A DNA stretch of 64,000 bases from Dirofilaria immitis (taxonomy: Eukaryota > Nematoda > Chromadorea > Rhabditida > Onchocercidae), in assembly GCA_024305405.1 (NCBI GenBank), contig JAKNDB010000088.1:496001-560000 (forward strand), written 5' to 3'. Positions within the stretch are counted from its first letter, which is position 1; each line of letters begins with the position of its first letter. Below the pieces are notes generated by a model. The model worked only from the letters and a program-made list of their open reading frames with translations. It was not told the origin of the DNA and made no database searches. A program made the position numbers and the translations under genes. Shown piece after piece: positions 20,072 through 33,000 of this stretch.

Positions 20072-22587
20072 ATGTCGTTTAAAATTGGTGATGAATTGAT
20101 ACATATGATTGGTGATTTTGCAAATATGAATCGTTCACCGGATTTTAAAGTGAAAACTAACGATAATATACCAAAAATACCAAAACAACGAACTGAACGT
20201 ATACATTCAATTAATTTAGCTGTTGGTGTTTCGGTAAGTTAATTAAAAAAATATTTTATATTATCAAAGATACAAATTATTGATTGATCGATTAAGACAA
20301 AAATAAATAATTTTAACCTTTTTTTGGCAAAAAAAAAGTTATATATTTTACGAAAAAACTATACGTTTTCTTTTTTTCTCTCTCTCTTTTCTCTCTCTTT
20401 TCTCTCTCTCTCTTTCTTTCTCTCTCATTTTCCTTTTAAATGTATTGTTATGTGTTTTGAGTGATTAAGTGATGGTATTTTGAAGGAAGAATTGAAAATT
20501 AAAAAAAAAAAAAAATAAACAAGTTTTTCTTTTCCTAAAAAAAAGTATTTCTTAGCAAAACAAAAAAATTAAAAAAAAAATGAAATGAATAATTTCTCAC
20601 CGATGACCTTTTTCTATTATATTATATCAATAAATAAAATGATAAATTGATAATATCTCTATATGATTTGGTAAATGTACTACATAGCTTATTAATCAAT
20701 GATAATCGCTGATTTTCTTTTTTCCTTTATATCAATAAATAAAATGATAAATTGATAATATCTCTATATGATTTGGTAAATGTACTACATAGCTTATTAA
20801 TCAATGATAATCGCTGATTTTCTTTTTCGTTTTCTTTTTGCTTTAAATATTTTCAAAATTATTATTGCTATGGTAATTATCATATTATCATATCATGTTT
20901 GCAAGTTTTTTTCGCTTAATTGCAATTTCAATCACTATTTGATAAATTAAAATTATAAAATTTTATTGATAAATTTTTAGCAAAACTAAAATAAACCATA
21001 TAAGTTATGATATGAATTATCAAGGATCACTCATTGTTATTGATGATAATGATGGTAAGAGACCAACAAGAAGTTGCAATTGTATTTGATAAGTTAAATT
21101 TTTTAATAAAATTAGAATAAACTTATAAGTTATGATATGAATTATCAAAGATCACTTATTCTTATTGATGATAATGATGATAAGCAACCAACAAGAACTT
21201 GCAATTGTATTTGATAAGTTAAATTTTTAATAAAATTAGAATAAACTTATAAGTTATGATATGAATTATCAAAGATCACTTATTCTTATTGATGATAATG
21301 ATGATAAGCAACCAACAAGAACTTGCAATTGTATTTGATAAGTTAAATTTTTAATAAAATTAGAATAAACTTATAAGTTATGATATGAATTATCAAAGAT
21401 CACTTATTCTTATTGATGATAATGATGATAAGCAACCAACAAGAATTTGCAATTGTATTTGATAAGTTAAATTTTTAATAAAATTAGAATAAACTTATAA
21501 GTTATGATATGAATTATCAAAGATCACTTATTCTTATTGATGATAATGATGATAAGCAACCAACAAGAACTTGCAATTGTATTTGATAAGTTAAATTTTT
21601 TAATAAAATTAGAATAAACTTATAAGTTATGATATGAATTATCAAAGATCACTTATTCTTATTGATGATAATGATGATAAGCAACCAACAAGAACTTGCA
21701 ATTGTATTTGATAAGTTAAATTTTTTAATAAAATTAGAATAAACTTATAAGTTATGATATGAATTATCAAAGATCACTTATTCTTATTGATGATAATGAT
21801 GATAAGCAACCAACAAGAACTTGCAATTGTATTTGATAAGTTAAATTTTTTAATAAAATTAGAATAAACTTATAAGTTATGATATGAATTATCAAAGATC
21901 ACTTATTCTTATTGATGATAATGATGATAAGCAACCAACAAGAACTTGCAATTGTATTTGATAAGTTAAATTTTTAATAAAATTGAAATAAATTATTATA
22001 ATTTATAATAAAAAATTTTCATAATTATTAAGTATAAATTTAAAATAAGTAAAAAATTTTTTTTTAGCAAATATAATTAAAATAAAAATAATAGAAAAGA
22101 AAACAATTAAGTATTTATTTATTTATTTTTTCATTTTTTTTTTTTTTAGGATGAACTACCACCTTTTAATGATATACGACGACAATCAACCGGTAAAATA
22201 TTACACGCAACAACAAATCATCCATTTAATCAGCGTACTTTATCAGCTCCGGTACAAATGAAGGATGATATTGAAAAAATACGAAAAAAATATGAAAAAT
22301 TTTCGCTCTTAACAGATAAAAATAATGAAATTGAAGAATCTGATTTTGAAGTATTATCAGAAGAAGAACCACCAAATTCGCCAATTTCAACAATTGAAAC
22401 AAATGGAACAGAATCAATGATAACTCATAAAGAAGCATTAACAACTGATGATAATGATAATGATAATGATAATACATCTGTAAATCCGACAATCTTATCA
22501 CCATTATTGCTTCATACTAAAATCATCAATAATATGGATCATCGAGGATCACTTATTCTTATTGATGATAATGATGAGCAACCATAA
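20072..22587 (+). CDS. Unrecognised two-exon gene, 199 residues
   Basis: Exon 1 (20072-20233) begins MSFKIGDELIHMIGDFANMN and ends at a consensus gtaagt. Exon 2 (22150-22587) follows a strong tttttttag acceptor, in phase 0, and ends in TAA. The joined protein is 199 residues: a basic/polar first third, a short charged helix (DDIEKIRKKYEKF), an acidic patch ESDFEVLSEEEPP, a run of Asp-Asn codons, and the end GSLILIDDNDEQP. I do not recognise the family. The sequence DFEVL in an acidic setting resembles an LC3-interacting motif, but that is only a pattern match. No signal peptide or membrane segment is seen. The 1.9-kb intron contains two tandem repeat arrays, one of them homologous to the gene's last codons. 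That the exons are coding is supported by splice signals, phase and the long open exon 2. Confidence 0.7.
20370..20430. repeat. CT-rich simple sequence in intron
   Basis: Alternating ctctct/tctttt tract on the plus strand within the intron of the two-exon gene. Confidence 0.8.
20624..20828. repeat. 105-bp tandem duplication
   Basis: Two nearly identical copies, starting at 20624 and 20729, of a unit beginning atatcaataaataaaatg and including tgtactacatagcttatt. The second copy ends near 20828. Confidence 0.85.
20978..21985. repeat. 124/125-bp tandem array, eight copies, related to exon 2
   Basis: The marker gatcac recurs with a period of 124 or 125 bp; the first (near 21025) and last (near 21897) copies bound eight units. 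Units differ mainly by five versus six T in one run, and the first copy is the most divergent. Each unit contains gatcacttattcttattg followed by atgataatgatga, which is the sequence of the gene's own 3' coding end at 22547-22577. Each unit has in-frame stops, so the array is not itself coding. Confidence 0.93.
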
Positions 22588-23120
22588 AAAAAAAAAAAAA
22601 AATTTTTTAATTGTAAAGATAATCGATTTTATCAATTGAAAGTTTTTAATCTTTTAACAATTGGCAAAAATTTATCAAAAAATTTTATCAATTAAATAAA
22701 ATTAGCTCTATCAACAATCATATTATCAACTGATAAAATGAAAAATTATTATGATCAGTAAAAAATTTATTATCAGTAATCTATCTAGAGAAAATAATGA
22801 ATTTTATTGATCAACGATTGCTCAAACTGATACGATAAAAAAATTACTATTGTCAATAGATGATTTTTTTAATAAAAATTTGTTGCTATCGATAATCAAT
22901 TTATCAATTTGATAAGATGAAAATTAATGTAATTAATGAGCGTTTCTTTCTTTTTTCTTTTTAAATTACTTATATCGCATTTTATCATTTTCTATATTAA
23001 AAATGAATTTCAATTATTTGATAATTTCGATTTTAAATGTTCTAATTTCATTATTCATTTATTATTTTGCATACAAGAAATACATTTATATATCAATTAT
23101 TGTTTTCTCGCTTTTTTTTG

Positions 23121-23158
<38 letters not shown>

Positions 23159-24626
23159 AAATATATAATTGAATTTAGGATTTTATCATTCATTTAATCA
23201 TATAATCAATTATATAAATTAAAATCAAATATTAATTAATCGATAAAAATAATTTTTTTATCGATTAATTAATACAAACAAAATTTATTTGAAAAAAAAT
23301 AAATTAATATCAAAGAATGTATTATCATCGTATTTTATAAATTCATAATATAATAATCGTATTGAACTAATATTTGATAAATTTCAAAAATTTATGGATA
23401 ATACTGAATAGAAGAATAAAATGAGTTAGATATCTTCAAATGACAAAGTTAAATGTTATAAAACAAAAATATCTAAGCAGAATCTCTCTCTCTCTCTCTC
23501 TCTCTTTCTTTGCACAACAAATAATTCATGGTTCGATTGTTGTTCAACTATAAATTGTTAAAAATACTTTTAACAATATTTTGAACTTATAAAATTTTAT
23601 AGATTAACAAAACATTTATAATAATTTTATATTAATAAAATTTATTAAAATCTAACTTAATAATTTATTTTATTATTACTATTCTCGAAAAGTTCAATAG
23701 TTAGGTAATTTATTATTTTGTTATTACTATTCTCGAAAAGTTCAATAGTTAGGAAAGAGGAAAAAGGTATAAGATATTTTTAATCAAATCATTTTGCCGA
23801 AATATTTAGTATTTTTTGATCTAATATTTCAACAATCTTAACAAGAATATTTCATAAAAATAATAAAAAAAAGGATTAAATAAAACTGTTAATGTGAAGC
23901 ATAATTCTTTGATATCATCATTATTAACATATGATAGAAATTGTAGCAATAGAAACAAATTGCTTAAATGAAACGATAATACAGATGTGAACACATATCA
24001 TTCTTAAGCAGTGCTTTATTGTTTACCAAATTTCCAATGATATTAAAGTTAAATAAGTAAGAGAAAGAAAAGAAAAGAAAAGAAATAAAGAAAAAAAGCT
24101 ATCAAAATATCATTCATAATTGTTGGATGATTAAGATAATTTCATCATTTCATGCAAAATAAAAACTATTTAAGAGCCATATTAAATTCAAAAATATTAT
24201 ACAGTACAACACGGAAGGAACTGTAATTTTATCGCTACCAGTTCTATCCCAAATCACAGTACATTCAAAATTATCAATCCTTATTTATTTATCATCCTTC
24301 AAATATTTGCACAACATTCAATTTGTAGAAACAAAGAAAGTTTCAGAAAATCTTCAATATATTCAAGCCATATGCGATCGCTCACATTCTTGTCATCTGA
24401 ATATCGCAAAAAAGAGATCAGTTGAGAACAGCTGAAGCATTTGCTGCCCACATGTGGAATGTCTTGAAGTCATGGATGAAAAATAGACATTATCCAACAA
24501 TATGATGTAAAAAAGAAGAAGCACCGTAAGATAATCTGTTCAAATTAAGCATAGCTGGCAGCTTTAGGGCTATCTGGAAACTTGCAATCAGCATGTTTGC
24601 GATAATAAAAATTTTTTCCAAAATGT
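22588..24626. other. Convergent intergenic region
   Basis: Lies between the two-exon gene and tbca, which converge. It holds a TA/GTAT microsatellite (23121-23157), a CT tract (23484-23507), a 46-bp direct duplication containing attctcgaaaagttcaatag (23661-23754) and a GA-rich stretch (24060-24095). The last 450 bp before tbca are less AT-rich and probably contain its 3' UTR. No further gene is recognised. Confidence 0.5.
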
Positions 24627-25600
24627 TCATACTGCTTCTTTGATCTTTAAGCATTCATTTGTACCAGTTTTAATTTGTTCTGCTGCAGCAATATATTCCG
24701 CTGTATTCTGTAACACTGTTTCATGCTCACCAATCGCCTAAAATATAAGTTAAGTATTTGCATGAATAGGAGAAATATAACATAAAATAAAACAAAAAAA
24801 TTGAAAAATTCACTAAAATTTTTAATGGCATCTAAAATGTCTAATTACATATCTTATTTACATGATTTATATTATATGTCCTATTTCAAATAGCATTTTT
24901 GTAGTAAAATATTCTACTTGTCATTATAGATCTAGATAAAAGATTTGCCCATTAATGGCCTAGAATTATATATCATAAGGAAAGAGAAGGCTGAATAAAA
25001 TTTTACATTTCATCGTTATAAAAATATAACTATAAATAATTTTTAAGCAATTAGGATAAATCGACAATGAATTATTTCTTTCGTCATTAATATCAGTCAA
25101 CTGTTAACTAATAATAAAATGAATCGTTAATAATTTTCAAATAATCAAATTTTCTTTCTGAAATATATAACAACAAAAGAGAGAAAGAAAAAGGATACAC
25201 TTTGTGGCAAAAAATTCAACTCTAACCTTTTTAAATTTTCAATTGAATTCATCAGTCGTCGAGCACATTCTGGTATCATCTGCTTTGTTTCCTGGAGGAA
25301 AAAAAAGAAGTTTAATCTGAGACCTTTTCCTCACATTTTTTTATCATTGTGTCTAATTATTTACTCATAGATAAAATTTAACATTCAGTAACAGATTTAA
25401 ATCAATCGCAAAATTATTACCTGAAGTAATTCGATCTGTTTCTTAACAATATGTTCATCAGCATTATCACTAGCTTGCATTGTTTGTAATTTATTCATTA
25501 ATTTTTCCTCTTCTTTTTCATAATAACACAATTCCTTAATCAATCGTTTTACAACACCTGTTTTAATTGCAATATCTCTTAGAACTATAGGATCTGCCAT
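24627..25600 (-). CDS. tbca: Tubulin-binding cofactor A (tubulin-folding chaperone)
   Basis: Three exons: 25421-25600, 25227-25291 and 24627-24737 (stop TGA), giving about 118 residues (vertebrate TBCA is about 108). It begins MADPIVLRDIAIKTGVVKRL, the typical TBCA start, continues with YYEKEEEKLMNKL and KKQIELLQ, then ETKQMIPECARRLMNSIENL, and ends AAAEQIKTGTNECLKIKEAV. TBCA is a small three-helix bundle that captures beta-tubulin released from the cytosolic chaperonin during tubulin folding. All three pieces match the family in order. However, exon 2 ends in phase 2 (AAA AG) while exon 3 must be read in phase 0. One extra A in the five-A run at 25228-25232 would restore the frame. I treat this as a sequence error; a pseudogene is the alternative. 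Confidence 0.92.
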
Positions 25601-27044
25601 TATCCTGCAAAATTAATTTTTTTTTCAATCGATAAAACTCAAATTTGGTCACTGAATACGATATATATTATATTTATTTTATCCAGGGATTTTTTTCAAT
25701 CGTATATTTACCAATGATTGTAATTTATTAACATTTTTTACTTAACTTGATTATTCAATTTATTTTATTAATTTATTGTCTGACTATTACTATAATTAGT
25801 CAATCAATTATTTGATTATATCACAAACAATTGTTGGATAGCAACGTTATCAGATTATTCAAGGAAATGATCAATTGACAAATGATAAATTTGATAAAAA
25901 ATTTTGTTAAATATAAAAGTTCCAAAATAAATTAATTATTAAAACAAATTTTTATAAATAATAAGATATTCTCGTAATGAAAAAAGAAAAAAATTTCAAC
26001 ATAACATTTGAAATTCTAAAGTTTTTCAATATCGTGAAAATATATGAAAAAAAATTAACAAATTACGTTAGCAAAGTAATATTTGAATATTCAATTATGT
26101 AAAAGGTAGCATTAGAATATTTAAATTAAGATATCTCAATATCGTGAATACCTTTTTTAGGATTAAGCATTGAGTTATCAGGTGATTAAGTATCAAGAAA
26201 AAATATCTCGTATTTATTTCATATACTATATTATCTAGCGTAATTAATTCAAAGCTTATATATCATCAAACTTCTTCTTGACAAATAATCTAAAAGATAG
26301 CAAGTCAACCCTTTTTAACACCCATTTATTTGATAAAATCTGAAATTGTTATAAATAATATACAACTTATACAGTGGAAAAAAATGCGAAATTCAATACT
26401 CAATTACTTATATATACATAATTAAATAATCAATTTTTAATTACTTTAATATCTAAACAGCCTGATACTCGCTACTCATACATCCCAGATCTCATCCAAA
26501 CCTATCCTGAAATGCGGCTAATACTTCCCATAATTACCTGCGGCCCGTAAATCTGCGTATGAACAAGTGAAAAGGCCACATAATGGTACTGGTTATAAGA
26601 TGTGCGGGAAGAGTTTGGAAGGGGTTTGAAGGTACATAAGTTAGGGATTGTTCACCTGTGCTGTGTTGGAAATGCGATGTACTATGTTGGAAAAAATGCA
26701 AAATTTGATATTCGATTACTTAATATTATATTATATATCTAAATTACTGAATCACCAATTTTTAATTATTTTGTAATTTAGGTTTTCGATTACTTGATAA
26801 ATCATTCAGTTATTTGTTTGGTAATTCAGTTATTCGGCTATTTAATATATTTTTTACTAGTTAATTAAGTCTTTGATTATATAATAAAATCAGTTGATTG
26901 ATTGATGAAATTATATATTTGATGAATTGGTCGATAATTCTTTAATTAACGAATTACAGAATTAGTTGGAAGGTTCGTTACTTGTGAAAAACTACTATTT
27001 TTAAAAATCAATATGTGAAAGCAAAAGGATCACAAATTACGAAG
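25601..27044. other. Divergent intergenic region between tbca and vps-39
   Basis: Mostly AT-rich, but about 26455-26705 is an island with much higher G+C (for example cctgcggcccgtaaatctgc). The island is flanked by imperfect direct repeats containing tggaaaaaa-tgc and caatttttaatta, at about 26374-26450 and 26687-26775. It lies 340 bp upstream of the vps-39 start. No reading frame or tRNA fold is evident. Confidence 0.5.
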
Positions 27045-30000
27045 ATGTTCGAGGCATATACACCTACGGAAATAGCTACAAGATTGGAAAAATCAGTTGA
27101 TGTAGCATCATTGGCTGCTCATGGTCAGATTTTATTTGCTTATTCATAAAGTTTTTTTTTAGATAATCAAATATAAGCTTAAATGAATAGCATAGAGAAA
27201 AGCTAGAGTAAGAAATTTTTACTAGTTAGAGTACTTTCATCATTAGAGTGTTCGTTTGCAATCCTGTATTAAATAATATATGGTTATAATTATAGTTATA
27301 ATATAATATATAGTTATTTATATAGTTATAATTAACATTAAAGGTCACTCTGCTAAAGTTTATGTTGGAAGTAAGGCCGGTTATTTGTTGGCATTAAATG
27401 GAATCCGAGGAGGTTTGTTTGTTTCTCCTTTGTTTTATAGTATAATTTGAAAATGCAAATCTATAATCTTTATTTGATATATAATATAACAATTTCGTGT
27501 AGTTCGTATAATGCAATAATAAATTTCCAAAAAGAAAAATCAGTTTGGATATATTTTGAATTATTTTCGAATGCTATTGTTTTATGGTAAATGTAGAGAT
27601 TACAGGTAAGCGTGGATACGATCTATTGATGTGTCGATCATTCGAAAAAAGGCAATAAATGAACTCTGTTGTATTGAAAGGCATGATATATTACTATGTT
27701 TAACTGATTCACAGCTTGCAGCGCATGATCTTTCTGACCCATTTGATTTGAAAGCACTTATTTCCGATGTAAGACCCATATCTGCTTTTTGTGCCACCGT
27801 GTCAGAGGTACAATTTTTTCATTGTTTAGTGAAGAATTATATTTTCGAAATCATAGCATGTGGTTTCTAGTTAGTGTTTATTAAATAATCTGATAAATAT
27901 CATAGAGCGATTTAGTATGACGAATTCGGAAGTCATTACACTTGAAAATAAATAAGTAATCGATGTTTTGTCTTTTTCTCGGAAAGTATGTCAAAAAATT
28001 TATAGGTCGATGGAATATTATATGTAGCTGTAAGTGCAAGAAAGAAAATATTTCTTTACAAGTGGCTTGTTGATGAATTTACCAAAATGCCTTTTGAAAC
28101 GTCATTGGGTAATTCATTTTCTCTAATTTTGAAACCGTAACAAAAATTAGTTCAATTTATATTTTCTTCCTTATATATTGATGTCATTTTGCAGCGTTTT
28201 TTCCGGATTACGTGAACTATATGGTTTGGTGTGGTCCCATTATATCTATGGTTGCACAAAACGAATATTATTATATGACCGTCTTTCCAATTAGGGTATG
28301 AATCAATTGCAAGAATCTGGAAGATATGGGGGAATGTCTATATTCAAAGATCTGAAAATGGTGATTTATAATAAAAAATTTCACTAACGAGTCAGCTAAA
28401 GTTAAAATGGATTTTGTGAAAAATTTTTAGGAAGATGCAGTGAATGTGAAAAAATTATTTGATATTGGTTCGAAAACAGAAAATCCAGTTATTGTTGGGT
28501 TGTCTGATCATAAGCAAATTGCATATTGCCGTGATAATTTTTGTTCTTTCAAGAATATTATGGAACTGTGAATCCGATGTCAGAAATTAAATTCTCAGAG
28601 GCTCCTCTGAATATTGGTTTGTTTATTCCTTCTTCTGAAACATTATTTTTATCTGAACATCTTTTTCACTTTTATTTTTATTTTTTCATGCTGCTTGATT
28701 TTATCAGCAGTGGAGATTTGAAAAGTAATGATGTAAGATAGTAAAGAGAGCCTGAACTAGGAGAATTTTAAATCGTATCTTTTAAATGGGTATTTGCAGT
28801 ATATGATGCTCCATATTTGTTGGCACTCTCAGGAAAAGGAAAAATTGAGATACGATCAGTAAAGCCAGCAACACACATACAAACTATACAGCTTAATAAA
28901 GCGATGTATATTTCCACCGGTTTGAGGTGGGTCATATATTCTTCGGTCACGTATAGAAATAGTAATTTTTGATATACATTTAATTAATCTCTTTTTAAAA
29001 TTTTTTTCTTCCATTGAAAATTGAATTCTGATTTTTATTTAAAGGAATAAAGAACTACGAAATTAGTTTAAATTTAAAAATCACTAAAAATTATTTAAAA
29101 ATAATTCGAAACTATGAAAAAGAAAATCACCTTATAAATTTAAAACCGTTCAACCAACCGTTAAATTTCAAAATTAACTCTTTGTATACCACCTTCTTAA
29201 ACAATAACACTCCGATTAATGAGTTGTAAAAGCTTCAAAAATAATTTATATATATAAGTCTACTTGTTTGTTGTTTACAAGTTTTGTCTGTAAACTAAAA
29301 TATTTTGCTAATAAAAATTTTTATCCTTTTATTACAGGGGACGGTTTATGTGGGAAGTAATAGCGATGTATGGCTTTTGGATTCTCGACCACAAATGAAA
29401 AGTAATGTGGAACGGTTGGTTAGCGAGAAGCAGTTTGAATTGGCTGTTCAACTGGCGGTAATTCATTTTGTTTTATATTCTTTAATATTTAATTTTCGCC
29501 AATTAATGAAACTTAGGAACGTCCGAGTTAAATTAATTACTCTATTTACAAAAAAAAATGCATCTCATGAACTACTCCAGGAGAAATGTGATGAAATAAG
29601 TGATAAAGGTGTTATGGAAATCAAGCGTAAAGCAGCTTTTAGCTTGTTTGCCAACGACGATTTGACGAATGGTTGGAAATTCATGCTAAGATTAAAACTG
29701 GTGGATTTTATGTTCATTTGTAATATATAATCAATAGTCTTATCAAAATTGAATAGATGAAACATTTTAATATTAATGTTATAAGCCTAGTTCAGTTAAA
29801 GTTGAAAAACATGAAATACTTAGTATAAGATATCACTAATTTTTGCAGACGTGATGACTGTGATAGCTCATTTTCCACGACTATTGGATTCCAATTATCA
29901 GGAATCACTGATGTCATTGCTTGATGGACAGCCACCAGATTTTCCTGAAAATGAATTTAGAAACGGGTTGCAGTCACTGGCTCCATATCTTGCTTCCGTA

Positions 30001-33000
30001 AGTTTTATTTTTATTCGCAACTGCCATTTTTGGGTAGTGTTTTTATATTATTCGTCTATCTACTTTTTATAGAACATTTAGGTACGTATGGAACACGCGA
30101 AAGCAGCTACCGAACTTAAGAAACTTCATCAGCCGCATATGCGAGATGCTGATGCCATAGAAAGATTGAAAAGTCATGAAAATGTCCTACAAGTGGTCGA
30201 CACTACATTACTAAAATGTTATATCCAGGTTTTTCTTATCATATAACGTATTCAAGAGCTTACGCATTTAAAAATAAAGAGAATTTCAAAATTAAAAATA
30301 ATATTGGCAACATTTCTTCTTTCGCAAAATATTTTGGTTGGTACTAGAAATCATCGATAGGCATTCAAAATTTTTGAAAAGCTTACCATTTGACTCTTGG
30401 ATCGATCAGTTAATCAATTTTACTTTAATTAAGCGTTTTTCCTTTTTATTTTTCTTTTTATAAAATTTCTCAGGAAATCTGACCTGCTTTATGAGTAAAG
30501 AAGCACAGTAACAGTGTTTTTGTTTTAAACAAATCAATAAGATGATATAAGCCCATGTAAATTGGTTCGACATGAAACGATTAGAATTTTTCTTAGAATG
30601 TAATCAATGATTTGAATGAAATAGTTCTATAATGTGAAATAAGAAGGTTGAAGCTCTATCTTTCATTTGACGGTAAGCGATCAAATTGATTGAAAAAGAA
30701 TATGTCAGAGATTTTTTCAGACTAATGAAAGCTTAGTAGCCTTGTTATTACGTCTCCCAGACAATATGTGTATAGTAGCTGATTCAGAAAAAGTATTACT
30801 GGAGCATCAGAAATATAATGAATTGTATATGCTATATGAAAGAAAAGGTTTGCATCGTAAAGGTATGGTTTTTTGTTTTGTTTTAAATTTTTCAACCATC
30901 ACTAGTTATAAAATTCCAATAATTATAATCATTTTGTTTCGTGGTATATTTTGTTCTTGTAAATACTTGATTTGTTAATAATAATAGAGTAAGAAATTTT
31001 ATTTTCTCTCCGGATAAAAAGAAGGCCTCCCGTTGCTTACGATGACGAAATAATTCGACAAGATTTTACAATGAATCAAATACATGAGATAGTAATGAAT
31101 TGCAATCTGATACAGATTGCAATGAAAATGTTCGATACAAACTTAGAGCTTAATCATTCTCGACGACGTAGATGATTATTTGCAGCATTAACGCTGCTGA
31201 TGGAACAAGCTCATATAGAAGGAAGTCCACTGCGAGGCTGTAATATGACCGTCGATTATCTACAGAAACTAGGAAACAAGTATTTGGATTTAATAACCGA
31301 GTTTGCTACTTGGGTGCTTCAAGAGAATCTGAGTGCTGGTCTTTCGGTATATATTTTGACTTAATTCGTTTCCAAAAATTATTTGAATCGAAATTCGAAT
31401 TCAAATTAGGTAATTCAAGTTGCAAATAACTATTATTATTCTTTGCGTTGTTCTTTGATGCTTTTCAAACATTCCTTTTAACGCTTTTCGAAATTCTTGG
31501 TTGTTTCCAAAAATGTCATAATTTTTTTTTGAATATCATTGATTTGCTATATTTTTCTTTTTGATTTGCTAAATTCTTTTCATTGTTTTTTGCTGAAATT
31601 TTAGTTTGGAAGTATATGAATCAATTTATTTAAATATCAAGTGATGAATACTGAAAATTAGAAAAGACGATTTTTTCTCTGATTTTATGTAATTAATTGC
31701 TTGGTCCTAATTTTCTTTTATTTCCACTTCGTGTTTTCTGAATTTATGTTTTTACTTGTCGTTGTGGAAAAAAATTCAATATCACAGTAAATCAAAAGTC
31801 ACTTAGTAGGTACATTACTTAGCTCTGGAAAAATTAGAAATCTCAAATTTTGTCAGGCATGATTTTTGATGAATTTCAGATCTTCACTTACGATAATGTG
31901 GAAATTCGTTCACTGGATCGAGAAAGAGTCTTAACATTTTTGACGCATGAATGTATTGCTGCAGTGGTTCCATATCTGGTTAGTTTTTTGAAAATGATTA
32001 TTAAATTGTAGGATTTTTGTGATTTATTGAAATTTTTTGTAATCACTTAGGAGCATATTATCTATGAATGGAACGAAGATGCGCCTAAATTTCACGAATT
32101 ATTGGGTCAACATTACATTTCGAAAGTGAAACAATTGCAGCGAGATTATATTAGTATTCTCGGCGAAGGTAATGACTTATTAAGATCTAAGAATGACGGA
32201 ATTTTTCTTTTAAAAATCTTTGAAGATTTTTAAAAGAAAAATTCATTTTCCTGTTTTGTTTGCTTTCTCACTCTGCAAATTCTGATAAATTTAGGAAATT
32301 TGATTGGAAGTCCAGAAATTATGTCTTTAATTTGAGCTTCTTGTTTTCAGATGAACATATTGCACCAGCTGAGAAGAAGAAGGTGAACTTGGTGAATACA
32401 GATGCAAACTTCAGCGTTTTTTGCAAACATCTACCAAATATAGTCCAGAAAAACTATTGGTTCAACTTCGTCATAATTGTAAATCTTGCTGCTGCAGTTC
32501 AAATTATTGATTAAGATCAATGCGTTCTTTTGTTTTTGCTTATCAAGAAATAGAGTCATAATATGACTTTTGAGAGAAAAATGGTTGGAATAATGATATT
32601 AGGAAACAATAAATAAGTATTTGCAGCGTTATATGAAGAACGAGCATTATTATTAGGACGATTGAACAGACATCAGCAAGCATTAGCTATTTATACGCAA
32701 ATTTTAAAGAATTACAAAGCAGCTGAGAAATATTGTATGAATTGTTATGAATCAAAGGATCCGGAACGTTCCAAGGTAATCACTGTAAGATTTGAAAGTT
32801 CTGTTTCTGAAAGGACTGGCTTAGAACAAACTGTGCATCATTCTGAGTCCTTCTTTCGAAATAGGAATAGATATTCATTGTGATTAATAGCCAGTTAGCA
32901 TAGTAAAATGATTTCTTGTGTTTCTTTTTGGAAAGAATATATCCAATATCAGTGGAGTTATTATAGTAATTTTGTGAAAATTTGTATCAGATTTTTCAGG

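Noticed and set aside
24390..24515. Short plus-strand frame with LRTAEAFAAHMWNVLKSW
   Set aside because: Only about two dozen codons bounded by stops, no family match and overlapping the likely 3' UTR of tbca; too little to call an exon.
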